Source of the DNA: Pelecanus crispus
Taxonomy: Eukaryota > Chordata > Aves > Pelecaniformes > Pelecanidae
DNA length: 64,000 nucleotides
Assembly (NCBI RefSeq): GCF_030463565.1
Contig: NC_134662.1
Coordinates: forward strand, 992,001-1,056,000
Direction of reading: 5' to 3'
This document shows positions 28,101-43,100 of this stretch, in pieces. The translations under genes were made by a program, and so were the position numbers. The notes beneath the pieces were generated by a model. The model was not told the DNA's origin, made no database searches, and was given only the letters and a program-made list of their open reading frames with translations. Numbering within the stretch: position 1 is the stretch's first letter; each line of letters starts with the position of its first letter.

Positions 28101-31100
28101 TTTTGAGCTGGGCGAACTGAGCAGTTTACATTGCACGTGTTCAGTTTTCCTTCTCAGACTGCCTAGCAAAAAGCAATCCCCTGCCCATGGTTGATGGCTT
28201 TACTGGTGTTGTCGTGATTTCTACCAACTGAATGTGGAACGGTGTTGGGAAATGTGAGGATGGAAAGTGTACAGGCAACCGAAGCGAATGAGTAACACAT
28301 AAAGAAGCTTAGAGACAGGAGCTGATAGTGGGTAAAAACTGAGAGACAGCAAATAAATTCCCTACAGGAAATGGTGGAGGGAGAGTGCAGGTAATGAGGG
28401 GCTGAAAAGCTTCAGCTAGATGAAGAGGCATCTAAGTGCATTAAAAGTTGTTTATTCAGTATCTTGAAAGTAATTAAATAGTTCCTTCCCTGTTCTGTGC
28501 AAAGTGTGTCCAGTCCTTTCCTTCCTGCAGATATTGAGCTAACCGTTGGCTTCTTAAGATGTGTTGACTGAGAGTGTGAGGAGGATGTTTGGGGATTTTA
28601 AGGGTGTTTGGGGTTTGGGTGGGTTTTTAGATTTGTTTTTTGGTAGCTTCATTAGACAGTGGGTTGTTTTTTGATGCCGTGTTGAGCATAGAAGTAGCAT
28701 TGTTAATGCAAGGGTATGCAATGATGTACTTGAATTTCAAGTCCCAATTATTTTTGAAACCTGAGTATCTAAGCAGAAAGACTTCAAGTGTTCAATGGCT
28801 TTTTAAGGTTTAGTGAAAGACTACTGCCATAAGTAGTAATAAGTACATTCATTGCATGGATCAGTATGAAGTTTTTGTGGGACATGCTCGTTACCTCTGT
28901 GTATGTCATTAGGGAGACCCTCTATACATTTTTAACATGCAGAAGTCCTCTTGACTTTTTTTTAATCAAAAACGTCCAGAAATAGTGACTGGGAGGAAGT
29001 CCTCTGATAGAAGAAAGCTCTTAAATCTAGATGTTAAGGATCACTGAAGCTAAATATTAAATGGTATAAAGCTTCATAACTGAACATTGGCAATTTTACC
29101 AAGGAGTGTGGTGGGATATTCTTCATTGTCTTGTATTTGTAGTCTGGATGGACCATCTGCATGAAGCTTTCTAGCACAGCTGTAAGTAATTGGAGTTCAT
29201 ACAGTAGTTGTGTTAAATACTGGAGTCTTTCTGCGGAATATTAGATTGCTTGATAGGAGTGAATGGTTGCTTCTGGAATTAAGTTTCATATTAGTAGTTG
29301 TATGTGCAGATCTGTGGCATAGATTTAATGTACTACAGAGAGAAAGCTTCTTTGTGAGGGCAAGTATGTGGTATTTTGTAGTTATATATGAGCCTGGTCT
29401 GCCCTTGTTAAAGCAGATGAGAGTCATGGTCTTATTTTACTGGCAGAAGAGATTTTTCTTTGAGGTCTCTGTCTTGTGCTTATACAAGGTAGCAGAGTGG
29501 GAATGTTCTCTATCTGGTTGTTGTCCTACTCTGAGCATCTCTGTGGTGACCTGTACTTATTTGGGCTAGGCATTGTCTCTGTCTTGAAAATCCCCAGGAA
29601 ACTGCAGGAGCCCTAAGCAGTGTAGTCCTTAGATGGGTACAAGCTACAGCCTTCTAGTCAACCTCCCTTGACTGGTGGGAGAGTCGGGTGGCTGAAAGTC
29701 ATCAGATATGCAGGGAAGCTTGATAGGCACCTGTTCAAGCCTACTGTGCAGCTCTTGGCCTTTTTGGCAGCAGGGAGATACTGATCCTTATCCAGAAGGA
29801 GGAGGACTTGTTAAGGAGACTCTAGGCTAATGATTTTTCCCTTTGTTCAACAGAATGCTCCTTTACCCTGTCTACACCATTCAGTGGTGGAGGACTACTC
29901 CCAGCAGGCACACTAGCCCATTTCTCACTACCAGCAGAAAAAGGAAGTCTTTGAAATGCCAGAATTAGAATCTGAAGGCAGATGATACAGCTAGGTTATG
30001 CAAAGGTTATATCCCTTAAACGTAAAACGGGATTTGCAAAACTCCTTTGGACTCAATCCACTGTTTTCCCACTGCTTTTCCCCCCACAACATGTGCAGAA
30101 AGTGCCATGGCTGGCAGCCCATCTGAAGCACCTGTAGACAACACCACCCTGCATGAGAAACTAACAGCAGGAATTGGAGATCTATGTGCAGTGGCAGTTT
30201 TGTAACCTCACTGGGATCACTGATACAGGAGGTTCACTGATACAGGAGGTTCACTTGGACAGCTGGAGTACTGCATTGGATACATATGGGCTTTTTAGGA
30301 AGTAAAGTGGGAAGGACAAGAAGGGGATGGTTTCTGCTATGCTCAAAGCAGCTGCTTGAATGCAGAGGCTTTGGTTTGGGAAAGGTGCTGAGTTGGTCAA
30401 GACTTTTATAGGTTAAGATCAGAGGGGAAGCCAAGAAGGGCGAAGATTAAGGTAAACCTTCACTAGAGTTGGACTGATCAAGAGGAGAAAGTAGCTAAAA
30501 CCCTTGGAGAATTAGAAGCTTCACAATTGCAGGCCTTGGTTCTAAAGGGGAACTTCAAGTACTTTGGCACCTGATAAAATTGCAACATGTCCTGATAGAA
30601 ATACTCCTGGAGATCCTAGGAATAAGTTGAGGACAGGTTTTTTTGATGCAGGTGCTGGATAAGTTGACCAGGGAGGTACTTGGCTGGATGTGGTATTCAC
30701 AGCAAAGAACTGCTTAGAAATACAGTGGTTGAGGGTATCTGTGATTTGCAGCAGCTATGAGATGGAGTTTGAGATCCTGAGGGAAGTGGGAAAGATAAGT
30801 AGCAGAATAAAGATCCAAACTTCAGGAGAGAAGACTTCAGCTTGTTCATCGAGCTTGTTGGTAGGATCCTGAAGGACAGAAAGGCTCAGGAGAGCTTGTT
30901 ATCTTTATGGACAACCACCTCAGGGAATTTGTAGTTTATCCTAATGTGCAGGAAATTGTGCAAGTGTGGCAGCAGGCCAGCATGGATGAACTGGGAGCTC
31001 CTTAAATCCAGAAATTGAGTGTACATACATTGGGAAAGAAGTCAAGGTACCTGAGTGGTATACAAAAGGATTGCCTGGATGTGTGGGGAGAGAACTGTGG

Positions 31101-34100
31101 AAACCCAAAGCTTAGCTGGAGTTGGAAGTGACTGGGGATGAAAGGGCTTCAAGAAGGGCTTCTACTGGTCTATTAGCAGTAAAGGCAAGATGAAGGAAAA
31201 ATGTAGGCCTGCTGCCAAATGTTGGAGGGAACCTAGTGATGAAGGACATGAAAAAAAATCTGAGGGAGTCAATGCCTTTGCCTTGTTTTTTAAGAGAGGT
31301 CTGCTGTCAGGTCTACCAGTCCCTTTTCCTGGGGGAGGTTTGGAGCAAACTTTGACTTAAGCAAATGTACTGTAATAAGGACCATCTAAGACAGGTTGAT
31401 ATATACAAGTCCATGGGACCAGACCGGATGCATCCATGGATGCTGAGGGAGCTGGCTGGTGTTACTGAGGGACCACTGCCTATTGTCAAAATGTTGTGGT
31501 ACTGTGGGAGGTCCCTCTTCCTGGGGAAGAAGAGAATGTGGCACACATTTTAGAGAAGGGCAAGAAAGAGGATCCAGGAAAGTAGAATCTGCTCAGCCCC
31601 TTCCTTTCCCTTCCTGGTGAAGGAGTCCTAGGATATGAAGCACCTTAAAGTGACTGAGAACAGCCAGCATGGATAAAACATGGTGACCAACCTGATTTCT
31701 CCCCCCTCCTCGAGATGGTTGGCTGTGCAGAGAGCAATACTTGTTGGTTTTTACTTTAGCAAGGTCTTTGGCATGGATGGTCTCCAGTATCATTGTCATA
31801 GCCAAATTGGAGAGACACGCATTGGTTGGGTGGAATTTAAAGTGGATGGAAAATCAGCTGAACCAGTGAGCTTCAAGGGTAGCAGTCAGTGGTTCAAAGT
31901 CTGATGGGCAGCCAGTTACTAGAGGCATTACATTCCTTTAGGGCTGATATTGAGGTCAGTACTATTTAATGTTTACATGAACAACCTGGCAAGGTGCAGT
32001 GAATCTTGTTAAGTTTGTGGATGCCAGTAAACTGAGGGAAGGAGTCGGTATGTTGGAAGGCAGGGCTGTTCAGAGGGATCTCAGCAGGCTTGAAAAATGA
32101 GCCAAGAGAAACCAATTGGTGGTCAACAAATGCAAAGTCCTGTACCTGGGGTGAGATAACCCACGTGTCACAGGGACTGGAGAGTGACTGGCTAGAAAGC
32201 AGCTATGCAGACAAGTGTTTGGAGATTCTTGTGTTGCATGAAGGATGTTGAGACAATTTCTCATGTACAGAATTTATCAGCAGGGTCTATAGCTGATAGT
32301 ATTACTTCTAAGGGTGACAGTTACTTTATTTTGAAGGACGGGAGAGCAAAAGGGGAAAGAAAAGGGAAAACTTCCCGTGGGCCAGCCAGTAAGACAAGTG
32401 ACAGGGGTTCCCCACTGTCCCTGGGCATCCTCTCCAGTGGAGGAGGTGGTGCCCCATAATACTCTTCCTATAGTAACTATATAGCTTTCATCAGGATGTG
32501 CTCAAACTTCCTGCTGTTTATTGGGGGGGCAGGAGAGGGGTCATGTCTGCTTATGCTGTTAATGCTGATTGGAGGATGCTTTGAGGGGGAGCTGCTGTGC
32601 ACTGATTAGTTGTTAGGTTTTGTGGATGCATATTGTTGGGTCTTCTAATGTAAATCAAAATCTACGGGGTAGGAATTTAGGAGAGAAGAGGGAGGGGCGA
32701 TTCCCATGCTGGTTGCAATTGCTTCCCAACATCACTATAGGGGTTTGCAGGTGCAAGGCCTTGAGTATAATGGGATGAGAACTATAGCATGAGAGTGATA
32801 GGAGAAAATACTGCCACAGGTGCCCTGGAAAACACTACAATGGCAGCTGCAGTGAAAGACTACAGAGCTGCTAATGGAAAGCGGGCTGCAGAGGTCCAGA
32901 TAGAAGGTCCTCAGTGTGACAAAAGGTTCAAGAGCCTTGAGGTCCTGTGCAACAGTGATGAACAACAAGTTGAACATGAATGAGCAGTGCATCCTTTTAT
33001 CAATTTAAGACAATGTACTGGGCTGCTTTACTAAGACTGCAGCCATTAGGTTCAGAAGAGTGATTATTCCCCTTTACTTGCCGCTGGTGGGTGGCATCAG
33101 GAGTATTGAGTATAGTTTGAGGCTTGCCAGTACATGAAAGACATTTATAAACCACCAAGGTCACTAGTGGCTGGAGCACATGATGTCTGATGAGAGAGTG
33201 AAAAAGCTGAGTATGTTCTGCTTGGACTAGGGGAGGGGAATTGAATTGTTCTCCTCAACTATCTAGTGGTGGGCTGTAGCAAAATAGAATGAGACTTGGA
33301 AGTGCCTACCAAACAAATGAGAGGCTACAAGTGCGGGGAGGGAGGATTCCAGTTGGGTGTTAGAACAAAACTGTCATATTTAGTGCAGTCAAACACTGAA
33401 CCAGGCTATGCAAACTGTAAAACTGCCAACCATTAATTTTCTGAAACTTGACTGTATGAGGTCTCAGGTAGCCTAGCATAATTTTCAAGATGGTGCTGCT
33501 TTGAGCATGGTTTGGGCCAAATGATTGTTGGAGATCCCCTTGAACCTTAACTATTTTGTGATTCATTAAGGAAGATGCTGTAAACAACAACAGGATTTTT
33601 TTAAATGTAAAATTTGCCTTGTAGCTCTGGAGATGTTATTGGCTTGTCACTGTAAATGACTGTGTGACTCACCGTGTCATAATGTGTGTTTTTTATTTCA
33701 ATAAACTCAACTACCTAGGCTAAAGTTTTCAATTTCTTTTCTTTAGGCAGGAGAATGTCAGAAAAAAGAGTCCAACAATACTTCAGATGATGACAGCTGT
33801 GAGAAGGCAGAACTAAATGCACAGCAAGCATTTGTATTTGGGCAAAACTTAAGAGATAGGGTTAAGGTAAACATGTTTGTTATCTTGACTAAGAGTTGAT
33901 GTATTTAAGTGAGGATAAGGAGTGGAACGGATCATTTGTTGGCATGAGCATTACACACTGTTTATGAAGTACTTTGAAGTCACTGTATAACAGGGTCAAA
34001 ACTGCCATATAAATATGCAGAATTAGAAGCTGTGAAGACAGTTTGGTTGGCTGTTTAGTAAAACTGGTCCTAGAGACATTTAATAAATTAATATTACTGT

Positions 34101-37100
34101 TTAGTAGCATAAGAAGCTTTTTCAAAAATAAACGCATCTACTGCAATCATAGGTAACATGTAAAGCTCAGTGCGATGTAATGTTTTTCTCTTACCTTTTG
34201 GGTCAGAATTAAGTTGAAATGTGTTCCTAAGATGCTCCCATGCAACCAAGATTTCACAGAAAAGGTGATAAAAGGAAAACAGGGCAGCCTGGGTTCAAAC
34301 CTGTTTATGGAGTAATTGCATTGGATTGTCAGTACCTCCTGTTGAAGACAGGTTTGCACAGGTTTCCTAGCATAACAAAAGAAAGTAATACTGGGATGTA
34401 GGCTTGTATTGTTTTATTGTAGAAAGCGTTTGTGGATGGAACTTTGTCTTGGGAAAGAATGAGCTGAAAATTTTGTCGTCAGTAGTTAAAACTGTCAATA
34501 TATACTCGTCCTTTTTATAGCTAGGAGATGACAGCGATGAAACTGCAGATGTGCAGAATGCTGGCCTTCCTACATCAGACGTACCTTCTGCAACAAATTA
34601 TTTTCTACAGTACATCAGTTCCAGGTGAGACTACAGGGAAACCTATAGGCCAGTTTTTCTTATTTCTGTGTTCAAAATTACTTGTGATTCTACTCTTTAT
34701 TGGATGCAGGGCTTATACTGGGTCAGTTGCAACCCAGGCTTCTGAAGAATGAGGTGGCAAACTTCAGATCTGAGGGAATCCTCAATCATCTGGTCAAGGG
34801 AGATGCATTTGACACCATTTACTTGACCAGGTCCTCACCAAAGCCTCTTCAGAAAACTAACAAGCATAAGAGGAGAGAAGTCTTCTCATGAGCGATTAGA
34901 AAGAAACGGTGATGGAATAAATTGGAGCTACCAGTAGAATCATATAGAATCTGTACTGTATTTGTGTTGTTCAATATGTTTCATATATGATATGGATAAA
35001 GGGAAGAATAGAACCTAACTGTGGGGGATCTTTGAGAAAATTTCTGATTAGGCAATAGCATCAGAAAAAATTTGATGTAGGTATATGTAAAGTGAGGCAA
35101 CCAGGAGAAGACTGTGCTAATTCTATATATAAGGTGATGAACTCTGAACTGACAGCCTTCGCTTAAGGCTAAGGTGTCGATGCTGCTCTATGAAAATGTT
35201 AGCTCAGTAGTGGTCAAAAAAAATCAAGTGGTGTTACAGAAAGAGTAGAAAACAGAAGAGAATTTCTTAGTACACAGAGCAATCAACTCAAGTAGTAACT
35301 GGAAAAGCATGGGGGGAAAATCCCACTGAGAACAATAGAGTAACATCTCTGCTCCTGGAAGAACCTGAACTGCACATTGTTTGAGGCCATGAAATAATTG
35401 TAGGAAAAGCACCGATGCGTGCTTGCCTTGTCCTTAAATTCTGTATTTTTAAGACCCTGTTGTTCATCTGCATGGCCTTCACAACAAAGTAGGTACTAGG
35501 CAGTTTTGCAGTCTTAATCCCTTTTGACATTGAGATTTTCAGATGATGCACTGGAGAGGTAGAGAATACCACGAAGTGACTGTGGATGCCAGGTTGATGC
35601 CTTCGCAGAGACACTGTCAGATTTTTATTTTATGAGATTTGGCAGACAATAACTCCTAATGTGTGGGCTTGAAATACTGGAATATTTGTTTATATCCTTC
35701 AACCCATATGACATGTATTTTGATTGAGTCTTCACTTTGGGAGGATTTATTCATGGTAGGTCCATTACCAGAAACCTACTTTTGGGTTTTCTTTTAAAAA
35801 ACATAAGCATCTCTAAGTGGAGTTGGCTCTGGTTTTTAGCTATCTGAGATGGCAAGACATGGCAGTCGACTTGTAAAAGGAAAACTCCTCCCTTTGTGTA
35901 ACACACTGCCAGTCCTTTACAAATTGTAAATGTACTAGGTAGATCATACTGAGTTCCCAGTTGGCATTTGGAGCTCAGTCAGAACTGTGGTATTTAGTTC
36001 CCTTAGCAGACAAAACTTTCTTCCCCTGATGATTTCCTCTTCTTTGAATATCCTTAATCAGAAGTAGCAACTCTGCATGCATGATTTAAAGGTTTGTTTG
36101 GTTCCACTTGAATAGTGTAGTGACATATGTGCCCCCATTTTCCAAACTTAGTGAAATGCACATAGACTTGATTTCAAATGGTCTATGTTCTGCATGTTGA
36201 TGTCTTAGCATGGTATGCCTGAAGGGAAGGCAGATGAACAATGACTTAAGTTTTTGAGTCTGTGAAATAGTAAAACTATTATCCTTCCTAAATGGGATTT
36301 AAAATCTGTTAATAAAAATGCCACACAGGAGGAGGATGCTTATTCTATAAGGAAGATGTGAGGGCTGAGATTTGATTGTGAAACTTCTTGGGGAGGCTGT
36401 AGCATTGCAGCTAGTCTAATAAACAGTGTTACTTATCCCCGCTACCTTTGCTTCAGTTATGATATTGCAAGTGGTTTTGTTTCAGTTGTTTCCCTGAGAA
36501 AATTGACCTAAAAACATGTAGTGGTTCAAGTTTTGTGCATGTAGAATACTGTTAATGATTAAACACTAAGCCCACAATTAGCATTCAGCATTGCTTAATA
36601 TGTAATTAGATACATGAAGTGAAGATATTTACAGTGACAAAATAATTTGCCATTATTCTGAGAGAATTCTCATTCTATAAAACCAGTATGTGCTTTCATG
36701 TTACTAAATTGAATTAATTTTTGCTGACGTTTCTGTGTCAACCAGTGCTTAATTTTTAAAGCCAGTGCCAATTGGTCACTTCTTGAGCAACTTTATCAGT
36801 AGAAGATAAACAGATATTTTTCTGACTTAGAAAAACCTGTTTTGGTTTTTTGTTTTTTTCTTTTTTTCAGTGTAGAGAACTCTACAAACAGTGCAGATGC
36901 ATCTAGCAACAAGTTTGTTTTTGGACAGAACATGAGTGAGCGAGTCCTAGTGAGTATCCACTGTATATGAAATGTTGTAATTTTGTGAGTAGTTTGCATT
37001 ATGGATTCTCACTCAGGAATTTTGAGAACCTTTAATTATACTTGTCACTGGAGCATGGTTTTCTTTCAGTGGTTTCCCTTGCAGATAACTTATTTTGAGT

Positions 37101-40100
37101 GCAGCGTGGGGGTTTCATTATGAGCTATTGTCTGCAACAGCAGTGCTCTCCAGGATTTTCCTGCCAAGCTGTACCAGTGTAGGGAGACTGAGTGCCTTCT
37201 CCGTAGTGCATGGGCTTCTCAATGCCAACCACTTTATGGTACAGTTTGCTTCTTTAAATGGCTGCTTCAATATAAGTATTTGAGGGTGTTTTATGTTTGC
37301 TGTCCTCCAAATTGAGAAAAGGTCAGTTACATGACTCCCCCAGTGATGGGATTTCATGTTTCATATACTAGGCAGCTGCCTCAGTACTGAGGTATGATTC
37401 AGGAAACTCTGTGTTTATTGTGTAAGGTATAACTGTGCCTCACTGTTTCCTACTGTTGTTTTTATTGCTATGCTGGTACAAAAGGGAAACACTTAATGCT
37501 GTGCATTCATACCTGTCTAACCACCAAGCAGGGAGTTCAGTCAAGTGTGCCTTGAGTTGAACTGTAGCTGAAATTGGTTTGCTTTGTTGAACATAACTTC
37601 AAAATAAGGGTTGAAATTTGGTTTCAGTTCAGGGGAAAATAATTTTAACTGGTTTTCAGGTCACGCTCCATTCAGTTCCTTGGCTGGGGTAGTAGGATAG
37701 CTTTTACTGTGAAAGCGTGTCATCTGCAGGACTCTTCCTTTGCCGTATGGTTTGTAAACGCTAGGGCTTCTGTCAGTAATTGATCACTAGTCTTGTTCTG
37801 CAAAATCAGTGTATACTTTCTCTCTTCTGTTTACCTCCTCTTCTTTTTGCAATAGAGTCCACCAAAATCAAATGAAGGTAGTACAGAGAGTAACAAGGAG
37901 AACGCTGCTACAGAGTCTGGGTCTGAATCATCTTCTCAGGAAGCTACACCAGAGAAAGGTGAAAAACAAAGTATTGTTTTAGGAATGGTAGTTAATCCTT
38001 GTTTAAATGTTTGCACTTTTCAATATCATGTTACTTTTATAAAAAAAATAACATTTTTAGGTTGCCTATACTGTCTGCTGTAACCAAAGAATACAGGCTT
38101 GGGGTGGGAGGTGACATGCTGGATGCGATAGATCTCTTGTCCTTTTGTCTTTAATATTAAACACGTACGGGCTACACTGTCTTTTTCATGGCTGTTCTGT
38201 GGTACTGGGAGTATCTTCAGCAGAATGAAAGTAGAGGGAATTAACAGAGCAGGTACTGGGACCTGCAGAGTGTGGAAGAAATGTGGCAGACTTTTTTAAT
38301 AATTCTATTACATTTCCAGTGGCTGAATGTCTTGAGTCAAACGTATATTGTATTGAGTGGGTGCACCAAATGTGTTGCTTGAACCAAGAACTGTTTGCTG
38401 GATTCTAGACTTCTATGACTCTTCGGATTGGCAAGATTTTCTGGACATTTTGGGAGCTATGGGTTTTCTCCAGCAAACGCGTTGCAAGCCAAAACTGTAC
38501 ATGTGCTGTACATGTGTAGGCATAACTTTATAACTGGTAGCAGTATCAGTTCTGCTGGCACACCTACAGATGCATAGGTGTCCATGTGTTAGCAAAGGTT
38601 TTGAAATACTGTATGCAGGGACAAAATTTTTCAGTAACTTACCTCTTTTGTCCCTTGTGTCATCTTGTGCTTTTAAAGGATCTTAAAAGTCTTAAAAGGC
38701 AAGCTTTAACTTCTGCTTTAAATTTCAATCCTAGTTCTAATGTTCTATTAATGTCTGTCTTCTGTACTTTATTTCTCCAAATTCTGGTATATTTGTGTGA
38801 GAGCTTTATAAATCTTACAAATTTATATGCTAATCATTCTCAAACTTTCAAAATGTTGTTCAGCTAATAATATTTCAGAATCACTGGCAGAGTCTGCAGC
38901 AGCCTATACTAAAGCAACAGCAAGGAAGTGTTTATTAGCGAAGGTAGAAGTGATTACTGGGGAGGAAGCTGAAAGCAATGTGCTACAGGTAAGAAAATGG
39001 ATAAAGTAGAGGAGCTTTGAGTTTATGGGGATTCATATGGATGTCCAGTGAATGCACACTGCCTGATTCCCTACAACTCAGCCATCCTCTGTATCTCTTA
39101 TGTACTTTCTTGTGTTAAGGTACTTCCTTTGCTGTTTCTTAATTTCCTCTTTCTGAATAAATTTTAGTGTTTGGGCCATCCAGACAAACCTTAAACATAC
39201 TTTCCTGAATCCATCACACAAAAGCTTCTGTTTTCTACAGGACAATTATTTGAAGAAAATTTAAATGAACTAAATATTTTCAAGTTCTTTAAAAAAAATC
39301 TTCAGCAGTACAATAATTAAAACTCAGAATGGACTGTTATGCCAGTAATCTGGTTTCTTGCATAGCAGAAACCATGAAACAGTACTGCGGAATTTGTCTT
39401 GAGGTACTTAATTGAATTAGTGACATTTTAGAAGGATATTCAGTCATGACTTAGACTCCTGATTTTAATTGTGATTTATTTAACATTGTGGTTTTTCATT
39501 AACTTAAATATACTTATTAACTTCAGTATGCCCTGAAAGATGTGAAAGAAAAATGTGCAGGGTTTTTGTGTAAAACTAAGTGGTATATATTTTTTTGTTC
39601 CTCTCTTTATCCTCCAATTATAGGGTTTTTTTGAGATGCTTTGTTTTTCAGCACTTGAACTGCATTATTTTTAAAGGATAGCATTTTGTTCTTACAGACA
39701 TGCTACTCTATTCTGACACCAAACAGAGGCACTGTGTTGGTAACTAGTGCTTATTAGTTACACTTGTATTATCCAACAAAGTAAGTCTGAGAAGACAAGC
39801 ATTATAGATTCTTTTTACCAGATACGAATGGTCTTCAGATAGTTGTTCTGGTACTTTTCTGTTTCTATATAATTCAGAAACTCCTGGTTGCTTCATGTAA
39901 TCGAACAAGACACTGAAGAGATGAAAGTCCTGTTTCACTTAGGAAAACAACTTTTAGCAGTTGTATACTTAAGAGGACAGACTTGCATGAATATGTTGTA
40001 ACTTAACAGACCTCTCACCTAATTTCTGTTCTTTTTTCCTATGAAATTTAATGCACTGGAATACCAAATGGGACTTGTACAGACAGAACTATGTTAATGT

Positions 40101-43100
40101 TGCAGAAATGAAGTATACAGAGCTAGGTGTTCTGTGTTGGAGAAGATGAGAGAAATGGAGGGAATGAAAGATGGAAATATATTCTCCACCTAGTGCACGC
40201 ACATATGTGGGGAACTTGAGGTGACGGTTTGAAGTATGAAACCTTGGCAGTGACAATGAAGATGGATTAGAGAGGGCAATATAAAGTAGAAATGCTTTAA
40301 CAGGGTAGGAAAAGGGAGCTTTTATGGGAAGTGGGAACAGTCCTACCGTTCGAAAGTACAAAAGGTGGACTTTTTCAAACTGATAAACCAGGAAAAATAC
40401 CTCTTGTTTATTCATGGCTTTGTGTGGGTCAGGCTTTATGAATTGATAATGAACTAACATGTTTGTTCATCCTTTATTCCTTAATACAGGAAGAATTTTG
40501 CTTTGCTTTCATTGTGCTGGGTCTTCCCAGCAACAAATACCACCTTCAGTGGTGCAAAGTACTCCTAAAATTTTTAAAAGAATTGACTGATTTAAGACTA
40601 TACATGACTGTTATCTGGTCTCTTATCACAGTAAGTTTCCTCTGTGGAAGTTTACCTTATCTGAAAATTGTTCTTGTTGTTTGATCTTGAATACAGGTAT
40701 TCTTTAAGAATATCTACCTTCTGTTAATAAAACCTTATGAAACCAGATAGCATATTTCGAGGAATTTATTGCAAAAGAGAGGATGACTGCTTTGGTTTCT
40801 GCAGCTATAAACTGTTTAAAAATCCAATATAAAATCTGAGGTTTTTTTAGCCAGCTGTAGGTGACTAAATATGAAATATATTATTACTTCAATCAACCAC
40901 TATGCTATAGAGAGATTTTCTGTTACAGATTCAGTGCAAGCTGTTTGTGTTTGATAAAAACTCTCAGTCTTGGGTGGAAAGAGGTCGAGGACTTCTGAGA
41001 CTCAATGATATGGCCTCAACAGATGATGGAACATTACAGTCTCGGCTGGGTAAGAGGAACCAGGGGAGATGAGGTAGTGGTCAGTGCTGGTTTCATAGGA
41101 TGCTTCCATGGCACACAGCAACATCCGCTTCAGGTTATGTCTTGGCTACAGCAACTCAGAAGGCAGTTTGGACCTTTTCTCTTGCTTCAATTTATGACCA
41201 TTTCTTCCAAAGAGAGTATCTTTTCATATCCTCTATTGTAGCAAATGTTCCAGTTACTTTTTTGTCTTTCCCCAGAAAAGCAAGCTGTATTTAGCAACTA
41301 GAATATTTGACTAGAAATTTATGGTAACGTTCTTCAGATCTGGGCTCTTTGCTTTTTTGGGACGGGGTACTTGTAGGGGGGAAGTCTCTTTGAATAGTAC
41401 ACAATTGTTCAGACTGGCAGGAATGTGCATTAGCCTGAGATTATCAGCTCAGATCCAACCACTGAACTTTGATGTATTAACATATAAGAATTTGGACTAA
41501 ATATCTTTAGACATGAGTGATAATCTTTAATAGCCTACATTCTTCTGATTAGCAGTTGTGAAAAGATTCCTGGTTTAAGGGCTTTCCCTTTATATTCTTT
41601 GCAAAGAGACTTAAACATTCACACAATAAAAAGCCATCTGGACTGTTCTGAGCTTCCTGTTGTGTCTTTTTCCACCTAACTGATCTTGTATGTTGGCTTT
41701 AGTGATGAGGACTCAGGGGAGTCTCAGGTTAATCTTAAATACCAAGCTCTGGGCTCAGATGCAGATCGATAAAGCCAGTGAGAAGAGTATCCGGATCACT
41801 GCCATGGATACAGAGGACCAGGGAGTTAAAGTTTTTCTTATATCAGTGAGTACTGTTTTTTGTTTACATCTTAACCTTCCTACTAAAATTGGTGCTTGCT
41901 TAAATTGTAGTAGGTAACATTGCTATTCTTCTTTGCACCCTACCTCTTTACCACCACCCCCTCCACAAAGACAAGGAGCTTGGCAGACTTTGCTTGCCTG
42001 AAAAGCCTTACTAGTTGCGAAGAAATGCCGCATAAAAGGCTGCTCTAGGAAGCCAGATAGACCAAAGCATCGACCATGGAGTCATGGGATCTGTTCCATG
42101 CCTATTAAGACTGTAATTGTAGTGTAAGATTAATGCTAATAATTTTTTGTTACCAAGGGAAATAGGCATTTCATAGATTTCTGTGTAGTAGCTTAAGCAA
42201 AATTAGATCTACCATAACTTGTGGCATGAGAAGCTGTCATTGTCTGTCTACAGCATGGATGGATGTATAGGTGCTCACTGGAAGTGAAACACTAAATATC
42301 TGTCAAGAACATTGTGTTAGTAGTTAAGGGTAACACATTTTAACTTTGATTTTTCTTTTAATACAGAGTATTCCAAGCAGTAGCAGGACAGTGAAAGTGA
42401 TTTCTGTGCTTGATAAATGGGGAAACAGCAATCCCAATTAGAATTACTAAAACACTTGGGAGATTATGATACAGTCAGCAAGAAAGAAAGGTCATTCCCT
42501 AATGTCTGCTAAGAACACTTACAGATCTTGAGGTCTGAACACATTCTTTTGATTTTGACTTACAGTGATTCTACACAAGGGGTTACTAAAGAATTTAAGT
42601 GTTCTTATGGATCAGAAATTAAGAGAACAGCAACAAATGGTCAGCTTCCCCTGTGGCATTAGGTTTGTAGGGCTGGATTCTGGAGTCCCAGGGTGGAATT
42701 CAATGACACTGAATATCCATTGATGAAAAAAAAGCAGTGAAGTTAATGGATAACTCTTTCTCAGCATTTTTCTAGATGTGACACATTTGAGTTAGTCTGC
42801 CATCAGGTTATTCACTAATTATTTTAGTATTGATAAAAAGTATCTTGTGTAGAATAATTTATTCACTACAGCTCATTGCAGGTGAATTTTGCAGAGATAG
42901 AGGTGACATTTAAGTGACAGATGGGGAGGATGGAAACAATTTTTCATTAAAGAATCCGAGATGTGGGGTTGTTACCTTACAGTTAACTTGGGGTAATGGT
43001 AATAGTAGTTAATATGAGGACTTCATTGATATAGTGAAGACAGTTTTATAGTATTCAGAAGGGAGTTCCCTTTTAAATAATGTCCATTAAATACTTAGTT

